Source of the DNA: Campylobacter sp. RM16189
GTDB lineage: Bacteria; Campylobacterota; Campylobacteria; Campylobacterales; Campylobacteraceae
DNA length: 64,000 bases
NCBI RefSeq assembly: GCF_012978815.1
Contig: NZ_LIWR01000004.1
Location: forward strand, 124,001-188,000
Direction: 5' to 3'
The translations under genes and the position numbers were made by a program. This document shows positions 57,296 to 64,000 of this stretch, in pieces. Numbering within the stretch: the stretch's first letter is position 1; each line of letters starts with the position of its first letter. The notes beneath the pieces are model-generated. The model was given only the letters and a program-made list of their open reading frames with translations. It did no database searches and was not told the origin of the DNA.

Positions 57296-58561
57296 ATGGC
57301 ACAAATTCGTAAATCAACAGGGATAATGGACTGGCTAGATCAAAGAATAGCGCTTAATAAAATGATGAAAGTGCTAGTTAGCGAGTACTGGATACCGAAA
57401 AACATCAATTTCTTGTGGGCTATGGGCGTTATTCTTACGACGCTTTTCGTATTGCTTTTGGTAACGGGCTTTTTACTTATGATGTATTACAAGCCTGATA
57501 TAAATTTAGCCTTTGACAGCGTAAACTACACTATCATGAAAGAGGTTGAATACGGCTGGCTATGGCGACATATACACGCAGTTGCAGCATCTGTGATCTT
57601 TTTAATCATCTACATTCACACTTTTACCGCGATTTATTACGGCTCGTATAAAAAAGGCAGAGAGCTTATCTGGGTAAGCGGTATGCTGCTTTTCATACTA
57701 TTTTCGGCTGAAGCTTTTAGCGGATATATGCTTCCATGGGGACAGATGAGCTACTGGGCGGCGATGGTTATCACAAACTTATTTGGCGGAATTCCTGTGA
57801 TAGGAGATGCCGTAGTTGAGTGGATAAGAGGCGACTATGCAGTTAGCGACTCGACTCTAACACGCTTTTTCATGCTTCACGTATGCTTACTTCCGCTTGT
57901 TTTAATCGCTGTTATCGCACTTCACTTCTATACACTTAGAATTCCTCACGTAAACAACGAAACAGGCGAGGAGATAGACTTTGACGTAGAAGCTGAAAAA
58001 TACCTAAAAGGCGACAAGGCAAACGCGAAGGTTATACCTTTCTGGCCGGGATTTTTAGCAAAAGACTTCATGTATATCGGATTTTTCATGATCTTTTTCT
58101 TCTATCTTGTGTGCTTTCACTTCAACTTCGCGATGGATCCGATCAACTTTGAGCCGGGCAACCCTCTAAAAACTCCACCACACATCTATCCTGAGTGGTA
58201 TTTCTTGTGGCAGTATGAAATTTTACGCGGATTTTTCTTTGATATATTTGGCTTTTCTGCTTACAATATCGGTCTTATCGCGTTTGCATTTGCAGGTATC
58301 GCGCTATTTTTCATGCCGATATACGATAGAAGCGACGTTGTTGCTCCTGCGCACGAGAGAAAAGGCTTTTTCGTATGGTTCTGGTTACTAGTGATAGATA
58401 TGATAGTTCTTACGATATTTGGAAAGCTTCCTGCAGACGGAGTTACAATGGGAATTTCAAATTCATGGATAGGATTTTACTCAACGATTACATTCTTTAT
58501 CTTGCTTCTTGTGGTACTACCTATCATAACTACGCTTGAAAAGAAAAGGGGTGGCAAATGA
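57296..58561 (+). CDS. petB: Cytochrome b of the bc complex
   Basis: This 421-residue cytochrome b has eight or nine predicted helices. Heme-ligand His pairs are in the second (WRHIHAVAASVIFLIIYIH) and fourth (MLHVCLLPLVLIAVIALHFY) helices. The PEWYF Qo-site loop (HIYPEWYFLWQYE) is intact. It is 9 bases after petA and overlaps petC by 4. Confidence 0.97.
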   Translation: MAQIRKSTGIMDWLDQRIALNKMMKVLVSEYWIPKNINFLWAMGVILTTLFVLLLVTGFLLMMYYKPDINLAFDSVNYTIMKEVEYGWLWRHIHAVAASVIFLIIYIHTFTAIYYGSYKKGRELIWVSGMLLFILFSAEAFSGYMLPWGQMSYWAAMVITNLFGGIPVIGDAVVEWIRGDYAVSDSTLTRFFMLHVCLLPLVLIAVIALHFYTLRIPHVNNETGEEIDFDVEAEKYLKGDKANAKVIPFWPGFLAKDFMYIGFFMIFFFYLVCFHFNFAMDPINFEPGNPLKTPPHIYPEWYFLWQYEILRGFFFDIFGFSAYNIGLIAFAFAGIALFFMPIYDRSDVVAPAHERKGFFVWFWLLVIDMIVLTIFGKLPADGVTMGISNSWIGFYSTITFFILLLVVLPIITTLEKKRGGK

Positions 58562-59586
58562 GAGAGCTAAAAATTCTTATAGTTGTTGTTGTTCTATCAC
58601 TGATAACATACTGGGGCATTGAGCCTTACGCTCACTCGATCATGCATCCTAAGGTAGATCCTGTTAATTACAACTTTGCCGAGGGCGACGTAAAGCAAGC
58701 TGAAGTAGTAGTTAGCAAAAGAGAGGCTGATTTAGAGAGCGCAAAAAAGCTTGGAGAAGAAGCTAAGATAAAAAATGCTGAAAAAGACCTGCAAGAGGCA
58801 AAAGACTCTCTTGAAGAGTACAAAACATTTTGGGCTGAAATAGGTGCTATAGACTTCAAAAAAGGCAACGCCGAAAAAGGCGCGGAAGTATTTATGAATG
58901 CAGGTTGTGCGGGTTGTCACGGACTTGAGGCTGCAGGTATGCCTACTCCTATGGATAATGCAAGTGCAAGCGAAGCTTATAAGGTAGTTCCGCCTGATCT
59001 AAGCACTGCAGGATATCTCTATGATGACGCTTTCCTTGCAGCAGTAATAAAAAATCCAAATATAGCGCTAAAACTAAAACACAAATTTAATGACGAAAAT
59101 CCTTACCCGATGCCTGCATTTTTCGGAGCAGGCGGTGAAGACATAAACCAAGAGCTTGCCGATATGGTAGCTTATCTTAAGTCAGTTGCACCAAAAGAGG
59201 TAAGCGATGAGAAAGTATTTGCAGACTCTTGCCAAAGATGTCACGACATGAAATACGAAAAACAATACGTCTTTACAAACCGCGTAAATTTAGCCGAATA
59301 CATGGGGTCAAATCCGCCTGATCTATCTATGATGATACGCTCAAAGGGCGCTGATTATTTGCATAAATTTATCAACGATACACAAAAAATGCTTCCTGGC
59401 ACAGCTATGCCAAGAGTCGGTCTAAACAAAAAAGCCGAAGAGCAAGTCGTAGCTTATATGCAAAAAGCGGGCGATGAGAAAAAAGCCGAAAGAGAGAGTT
59501 TGGGAATTTACATAATGATATACTTCCTAATCTTTGGAATCTTTGGCTGGCTATGGAAACGCAAAGTTTGGAGCGAGCTTCACTAA
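58558..59586 (+). CDS. petC: Diheme cytochrome c of the bc complex
   Basis: This 342-residue protein has an N-terminal membrane helix, a helical charged segment (residues about 40-90, rich in Glu, Lys and Ala) that looks like a coiled coil, two CxxCH heme sites (CAGCH near residue 119 and CQRCH near 223) with Met ligands downstream, and a C-terminal membrane helix. Diheme PetC is normal for Epsilonproteobacteria. It carries electrons to the periplasmic acceptors. A strong terminator follows. Confidence 0.95.
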   Translation: MRELKILIVVVVLSLITYWGIEPYAHSIMHPKVDPVNYNFAEGDVKQAEVVVSKREADLESAKKLGEEAKIKNAEKDLQEAKDSLEEYKTFWAEIGAIDFKKGNAEKGAEVFMNAGCAGCHGLEAAGMPTPMDNASASEAYKVVPPDLSTAGYLYDDAFLAAVIKNPNIALKLKHKFNDENPYPMPAFFGAGGEDINQELADMVAYLKSVAPKEVSDEKVFADSCQRCHDMKYEKQYVFTNRVNLAEYMGSNPPDLSMMIRSKGADYLHKFINDTQKMLPGTAMPRVGLNKKAEEQVVAYMQKAGDEKKAERESLGIYIMIYFLIFGIFGWLWKRKVWSELH

Positions 59587-59591
59587 AATTT

Positions 59592-59612
59592 AAGAGCCTA
59601 TTTTAGGCTCTT
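59592..59612 (+). terminator. Intrinsic terminator of petABC
   Basis: A 9-bp perfect stem AAGAGCCTA / TAGGCTCTT with a three-base loop, followed by TTCTCTTTTT, lies 5 bases after the petC stop. Confidence 0.85.
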
Positions 59613-59708
59613 TTCTCTTTTTAAATCAACTTCATTATATGATTTTAACTATCAAAATTTATCCAAATTTCTGATATAATTCGCCCAAATTTTAGACAAA
59701 GGCAACCC

Positions 59709-60038
59709 GTGATAACAAACATCTATCTATTTTTAGCCGCATCGTTTTTTGAAATTTTTGGCTGCTTTTCGTTTTGGCTCTACTTTAGACTTGCCAAATC
59801 TCCCACTTGGCTTGGAGCAGGACTAATCTCACTCATACTATTTGCTTACATCCTAACCAAAATCGACCTTGAAGCCGCAGGTAGAATTTACGCCATATAC
59901 GGCGGCATCTATATACTATCTTCGTTTTTGTGGATGATATTTGTGGAAAAGGAGATGATGAACAAATTTGACATCATAGGACTAGCCTTTGTGATCTTTG
60001 GAGCGGGAATTATATATTTTGGCAACAAGCTAGCTTGA
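59709..60038 (+). CDS. YnfA/UPF0060 family small membrane protein
   Basis: This 109-residue protein has four helices and the family features AASFFEIFGCFSFWLYFRL and AAGRIYAIYGGIYILSSFLW. YnfA resembles SMR-type transporters, but its substrate is unclear. It starts at a GTG at 59709 after AAAGGCAACCC. It is a single-gene unit. Confidence 0.88.
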   Translation: MITNIYLFLAASFFEIFGCFSFWLYFRLAKSPTWLGAGLISLILFAYILTKIDLEAAGRIYAIYGGIYILSSFLWMIFVEKEMMNKFDIIGLAFVIFGAGIIYFGNKLA

Positions 60039-60076
60039 GCGCAAATTTTCATCGCGCTCAAATTTTGCTTTTAGTT

Positions 60077-60973
60077 TTACCTCTCTTTTACGAAAAAGGT
60101 AGCGCTTGCATTGTAACCTTTATGCAGAGCTTTCCCGACTAGCTCAGGGGCTATTTTTTTATTTATGTCTTTTCTCAGATTTACTACTGCAAGCCATCTA
60201 CCACTAGAGGTTACGCGAAATTTAGTTCTACCATTACTATTTATGTAAGAACCTATAAATCCTGCTCCGCTTTGCTCGCCATGAGCTTTAATTGTGATCG
60301 GCATACCGTTTATTTTTTCATTTAAAAGTTCGCCCATAAACAAAACCTCAAACTCTACTTCATCACCTACTTTTAAATTGCTTAAGTCACTAATAGGGAT
60401 TATTTCAAGATCATGCCCTATTGGTTTTGGTTTTTTCCATTCGCTTACACTTACATAAGCCTTAGCAAAACTTTGAAAATTCAAAGACATTGAAATTTCT
60501 TTTGCGCCCTTTATCTCATTTAGATAAATTCTGCCCCATTTTTCTCTACCTTTTTCATCTTTCCAAGTAGAGAATTGAACGTTTCTTGTTGCTGCAGCTA
60601 CTTGATATACACCTTTTGCTGAAGTATCTGTAAAATAAACTTTATTTGCAAGCATATCTCCGTTAAAAACCAAAGCTTCAGGAAAATCTTTACTAGGTTT
60701 TTCTTGATAAACTCTTGTTTCAATACCTTCGTTGGCAGTTTTATCAAATTTAAACTCCGTCTTTTTCATATTCGGATCATAAATTTCATATTTCTCTAAA
60801 CTGTTTCCCATAAAGAAATCATCAAAAGGCAAGGCATGACCCCAGCCTATATTTACACCTATGCTTCCGGGCTTATGCTCCATTGATTCACTTAAATTTA
60901 TAAAAAAATCATGAGCTTTTAAACCAAAAGCCATAGCACATAATGCTATTATGCTAAAAATCATCTTTTTCAT
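60077..60973 (-). CDS. Exported DUF4198 protein paired with a TonB receptor (third paralogue)
   Basis: This 298-residue protein has a signal peptide ending AFGLKA, and the mature part would begin HDFFINLSESM. The NIGWGHALPFDDF segment matches the paralogue at 32.1 kb. The DUF4198 family belongs with COG5266, called a periplasmic component of cobalt/nickel uptake. The gene follows the TonB receptor by 15 bases, so the two are one operon. The likely job is to take metal or a chelate in the periplasm after receptor passage. Confidence 0.83.
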   Translation of the reverse strand: MKKMIFSIIALCAMAFGLKAHDFFINLSESMEHKPGSIGVNIGWGHALPFDDFFMGNSLEKYEIYDPNMKKTEFKFDKTANEGIETRVYQEKPSKDFPEALVFNGDMLANKVYFTDTSAKGVYQVAAATRNVQFSTWKDEKGREKWGRIYLNEIKGAKEISMSLNFQSFAKAYVSVSEWKKPKPIGHDLEIIPISDLSNLKVGDEVEFEVLFMGELLNEKINGMPITIKAHGEQSGAGFIGSYINSNGRTKFRVTSSGRWLAVVNLRKDINKKIAPELVGKALHKGYNASATFFVKER

Positions 60974-60988
60974 TGTTTTCCTTTAATA

Positions 60989-62965
60989 TCATTTAAAATC
61001 ATATTTTAGGTTAAGACCCGCTCTCCAAACTCGCCCTTCGTTTATCGATGATTCGCCACCAAGGCTATAATAAAGCTTATCGGCTAGGTTTTCAACCTCT
61101 ACAAATGGAGTTAGGGTAAATCCGCTCACTTCATATCTATAGCTAAGTTTTGCATCGACAATGGTTTTGTTTTGACTAGGATGTTTTGAGCCACCGCTAT
61201 ATTTCAAATCCAAAGCATTTGTAGCTTGAATTGAAAAATCAAATCCAGCCAAATCTACTATAGTTGCACCGTATTTTAAGCTCTTATCAGGTGTTCCGTA
61301 TAGTCTTTCGCCCTCGCCATTTTTAGTTTTTTCGTTTGAATAGGCTAAATTTAAAATCAGCCAATCGGTCGGATAAAATTCGCTTGAGATTTCAAATCCT
61401 CTTACTTTTGATTTTCCTTCGTTAAAGAATAACCATTCATCACTAGGAAGCATTATAAGTCTTATTTGATCGGTATAATCTGTACTGTAGTAACTTGCTT
61501 CCAGATTTCCCCAATCACTAAGGCGTTGTTTTAATCCTATTTCATAGCCTTTTGCTTTCTCAGGCTTCAAATCAGGATTTCCTCCCAAGAATTTAGGTAG
61601 ATATCTTTGTGGTGCAGCAGGCGTATTAAACGCTTTACTATATCCTACCCATAAAGTAGTATAGTCATACTCGGTATTCGCAAAAGGAAATATAGAAATA
61701 CCAAAATTTGGACTTGTAGCTTTCATCTTTTTACCTGCGGTATCGTAGCTATCGTGACGAATTCCGGCCACAAAAAGAGCGTAAGGGATAGGCTTATACT
61801 CTATTTGAGCAAAAGGAGAGATATTTTTTTCGGTTTTATCATAATCCATGCTAGGGCTTGGTTTTTCAAATTCATAATTTCTTGCATTCATATCGACTTT
61901 TTTATACTGCAAACCGATTATATTTCTAAGTTTTTCATCTTCTAGCCAATTTATTGTGCCTTTGATTTCGCCTTGCAAGGATTTTTCATCATAGATGGCA
62001 TTGGTTTTCTTTGCAAAAAATTCTTCAGGTTTTGTATTGGAACCGTAAGTCAAATCATATGTTCGCTTTATTAGTCCTAAATTGGAATATAGCGAAAACA
62101 TTTCACTAAATTTACCCTCATAGGTTAAAAATCCGCTCTTGGTATCGTATATATTGTTGTAAATATTGCTCCAATCGTTTTGATGATAATATGAGCCATA
62201 CCAGCCTTGTGTCTTATCGCTTTTATCTTGTGTAAAATCAAGGCTTATCTCATGGCTATCGGCAAACGCATAATCAACACGTGCAAATATATTTTTTTGA
62301 TCTTTTTCGGTATGAGGAATAGTGCCTTTTGGAGTTTTGTATTTATCTTGTTTAGATGAAGCTATATCAAGAAAGTAAGTGAGCGAATCCCCCCCATTAA
62401 AATTAGTGCCTCCACCAAGGCTAAGATTTGCTCCAAATTGTTTGCCTGTGCCTGCAAAGACTCCAGTTTCTATGAAAGGATTATCAATATCGCCTTTTTT
62501 TCTGATGATATTTACAACACCTGAAGTTGCTTTAGCACCGTGAATTGCTGCTTGAGGACCTTTTAATACTTCAATACGCTCAATTGAGTTCATTGAAACA
62601 AGAGGGGTTTGACTACCGCCTGAAAAAAAGTTCATATCCTTACCGTTGCTTAGCATAGATGGAACTTTGCCACGAATTAACAAAGTTTCCGACATTCCTC
62701 CACTAACAGGCTCAATTCCCGCCATATGTTTAATTGCTTTAAAGGCGTCTGTTGCAGAAGCTTTTGCCTTAATATCATCACTGGTGGTTATGCTCACATT
62801 AGCCGGAACTTCTTCAACCTTTATCGGCGTTTTAGTAGCAGTTACGGTAACCTTATCTAAGACTACTTTGACAGGTTTTGTGTCTGCTTCTGCAGCATTA
62901 ACTTGCAAAACAGCAGCAGCGGTTAGAATAGAAAAAGCAAAGGCTTTTTCAAACGAATTCTTCAT
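60989..62965 (-). CDS. TonB-dependent receptor, metal/chelate type
   Basis: This 658-residue receptor starts at the ATG at 62965 (GGAGAAC upstream); a longer frame has no support. It has a signal peptide ending VNAAEA, the TonB box-like KVTVTATKTPIKVEEVP, a plug (IERIEVLKGPQAAIHGAKATSGVVNIIRKKG) and a barrel ending LKYDFK. HGAKA in the plug replaces the usual YGxxA. A DUF4198 gene is downstream, which suggests a metal such as nickel, cobalt or iron rather than a large siderophore. Confidence 0.87.
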   Translation of the reverse strand: MKNSFEKAFAFSILTAAAVLQVNAAEADTKPVKVVLDKVTVTATKTPIKVEEVPANVSITTSDDIKAKASATDAFKAIKHMAGIEPVSGGMSETLLIRGKVPSMLSNGKDMNFFSGGSQTPLVSMNSIERIEVLKGPQAAIHGAKATSGVVNIIRKKGDIDNPFIETGVFAGTGKQFGANLSLGGGTNFNGGDSLTYFLDIASSKQDKYKTPKGTIPHTEKDQKNIFARVDYAFADSHEISLDFTQDKSDKTQGWYGSYYHQNDWSNIYNNIYDTKSGFLTYEGKFSEMFSLYSNLGLIKRTYDLTYGSNTKPEEFFAKKTNAIYDEKSLQGEIKGTINWLEDEKLRNIIGLQYKKVDMNARNYEFEKPSPSMDYDKTEKNISPFAQIEYKPIPYALFVAGIRHDSYDTAGKKMKATSPNFGISIFPFANTEYDYTTLWVGYSKAFNTPAAPQRYLPKFLGGNPDLKPEKAKGYEIGLKQRLSDWGNLEASYYSTDYTDQIRLIMLPSDEWLFFNEGKSKVRGFEISSEFYPTDWLILNLAYSNEKTKNGEGERLYGTPDKSLKYGATIVDLAGFDFSIQATNALDLKYSGGSKHPSQNKTIVDAKLSYRYEVSGFTLTPFVEVENLADKLYYSLGGESSINEGRVWRAGLNLKYDFK

Positions 62966-62992
62966 ATAGTTCTCCTTTAATAAAAATATTTC

Positions 62993-63014
62993 AATAACAA
63001 TAATCATTGATATT
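62993..63014 (-). promoter_or_regulatory. Candidate Fur-type site upstream of the third TonB receptor
   Basis: AATAAC, AATAAT, C and ATTGAT follow one another and fit the forward-forward-x-reverse hexamer scheme of Fur boxes at about 13 of 19 positions. It sits 28 bases upstream of the ATG and downstream of a TATAGT box. Without a matrix score it is only a candidate. Confidence 0.35.
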
Positions 63015-63181
63015 CAAACTATACTAAAAATTCCTTTAAAAATCATTAATATACTATTTAATCAAATACTCTCTAAATAGATTTTTGTATTTTAAAGCGA
63101 TATGTGTTTAATTTAATTAGTTAAGTGCAAATAAGTATTTTCGAAGTAAATAAAAATTTAAAGAGCAAGATATAATCAAGC

Positions 63182-64000
63182 CTACTTGCCCTCTTGGAAA
63201 GCTCCGACAGATAAGATTTTATTCATTCTAGCGCTTAAAATTTGATCTATACTTTGATCTTCAAGCTTAGCAAGCTCATCTGTAAAATATGTCGCAAGTG
63301 CTTTTACTGCGCTTTCTTTATCTCTATGAGCACCATTAAGTGGCTCTTCTATAACGTCATCTATCAAATTTAGGCTCTTTAGATCATCTGCGGTTATCTT
63401 CATAGCCTTAGTTGCTTGCTCCTGCTTGCTTGGGTCATTCCAAAGTATCGCGGCACAACCTTCAGGAGAAATAACCGAAAATACCGAGTTTCTCATCATA
63501 GCAAGCTTATCAGCCACTCCTATCGCAAGCGCTCCGCCACTACCGCCTTCGCCTATTACAACCGCTATCATTGGAGTTTTTAAATTTGCAAATTCAAAGA
63601 GATTTCTAGCTATTGCCTCGCTCTGTCCGCGCTCTTCGGCGGCGATTCCAGGATACGCACCCGGAGTGTCTATAAGAAAAAGTATCGGCAAGCTAAATTT
63701 CTCGGCAAGTTTTGCTACGCGAAGCGCTTTTCTATAGCCTTCGGGATGAGGCATACCGAAATTTCTTTTTAGTTTATTTTTAGTACCACGACCCTTTTGC
63801 TCGCCTATAACAACTACTTTTTTAGAGCCGATATATCCGATATAACAAACTATCGCATGATCATCACGAAATGCCCTATCACCGTGAATTTCGTAATAAT
63901 CAGTCATCATCCCGCGCACATAATCTATAGCATACGGGCGATCAGGGTGACGAGCGAGGCTTAGCCTTTGATACTCGTTTAAATTTTTGTAAATTTTAGC
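63182..64000 (-). CDS. accA: Acetyl-CoA carboxylase carboxyltransferase alpha subunit (5' end outside window)
   Basis: The gene runs off the right edge; 272 residues are visible. AccA transfers the carboxyl group from biotin to acetyl-CoA. Visible are [13 protein letters not shown], the QKGRGTK segment, [27 protein letters not shown] and [20 protein letters not shown], where the oxyanion glycines lie. About 170 AT-rich bases separate its stop from the TonB receptor start region. Confidence 0.95.
   Translation of the reverse strand, partial: AKIYKNLNEYQRLSLARHPDRPYAIDYVRGMMTDYYEIHGDRAFRDDHAIVCYIGYIGSKKVVVIGEQKGRGTKNKLKRNFGMPHPEGYRKALRVAKLAEKFSLPILFLIDTPGAYPGIAAEERGQSEAIARNLFEFANLKTPMIAVVIGEGGSGGALAIGVADKLAMMRNSVFSVISPEGCAAILWNDPSKQEQATKAMKITADDLKSLNLIDDVIEEPLNGAHRDKESAVKALATYFTDELAKLEDQSIDQILSARMNKILSVGAFQEGK

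Overview
The window looks like chromosomal DNA of a Campylobacter species. It is AT-rich and densely coded. Several blocks have the gene order I know from C. jejuni: tilS-rimO-(panC)-prfB; gapA-pgk-tpiA-fabI diverging from nadD-rsfS; argS-tatA-gmk-(acidic protein)-fliR-(ABC ATPase)-tsf-rpsB; dba-dsbI; petABC. The relics of a nitrous oxide reductase cluster and the wealth of TonB-dependent receptors point away from C. jejuni itself, towards species such as the C. concisus/curvus/fetus relatives, but I cannot name the species. I saw no rRNA, tRNA, CRISPR array, insertion sequence or prophage.

Layout. 1-2.75 kb: the end of a TPR protein, a tiny secreted excalibur protein and three genes that look like the PilM/PilN/PilO (GspL/GspM) inner-membrane assembly of a type II secretion or competence machine. 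2.75-8.1 kb: tilS, rimO, panC, prfB, a small conserved protein and a Sel1/Hcp lipoprotein. 8.1-10.2 kb: a non-coding stretch with a decayed coding remnant, then exbB-exbD-tonB behind a perfect consensus promoter. 10.2-14.3 kb: a feo operon on the minus strand (feoA, feoB, two exported proteins and a 45-residue Cys-rich membrane peptide). 14.5-20.3 kb: an old-yellow-enzyme reductase, fabI, the lower glycolysis cluster, nadD and rsfS. 20.3-28.9 kb: VanZ-like and YeiH-like membrane proteins, argS, tatA, gmk, a very acidic receiver-like protein, fliR, an ABC ATPase, tsf and rpsB. 29-33.8 kb: isoaspartyl dipeptidase, two Hcp-type proteins, a DUF4198 protein and a YfiH/PgeF protein. 33.8-39.5 kb: the phosphate regulon (phosS/phosR divergent from pstSCAB, with a Pho box). 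39.5-44.4 kb: riboflavin synthase, dba and a frameshifted dsbI, then a two-component pair whose kinase gene is also frameshifted. 44.5-47.7 kb: mnmG, an orphan AT-rich gene, a 5'-truncated nosY and a nosL that has lost its metal-binding motif. 47.8-56.7 kb: two iron/metal acquisition islands, (i) a TonB receptor with a complete FecBCD-type ABC importer behind a 26-bp perfect palindrome containing a perfect FNR box, and (ii) a second TonB receptor with a cytoplasmic alpha/beta hydrolase and a divergent AraC-family regulator. 56.7-64 kb: petABC, a YnfA-type membrane protein, a third TonB receptor paired with a DUF4198 protein, and accA running off the end.

How it fits together. Metal acquisition dominates the accessory content: one TonB energizer, three receptors, Feo, one periplasmic-binding-protein ABC system and three DUF4198 proteins. 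The three DUF4198 proteins, and the small exported protein of the feo operon, all have a signal peptide whose predicted cleavage would leave histidine as the first mature residue. I consider this the most interesting pattern in the window. It suggests a family of periplasmic metal-handling proteins using an N-terminal histidine, working beside FeoB and a TonB receptor. The second theme is gene decay between 40 and 48 kb: two frameshifted genes, a truncated nosY and a degenerate nosL.
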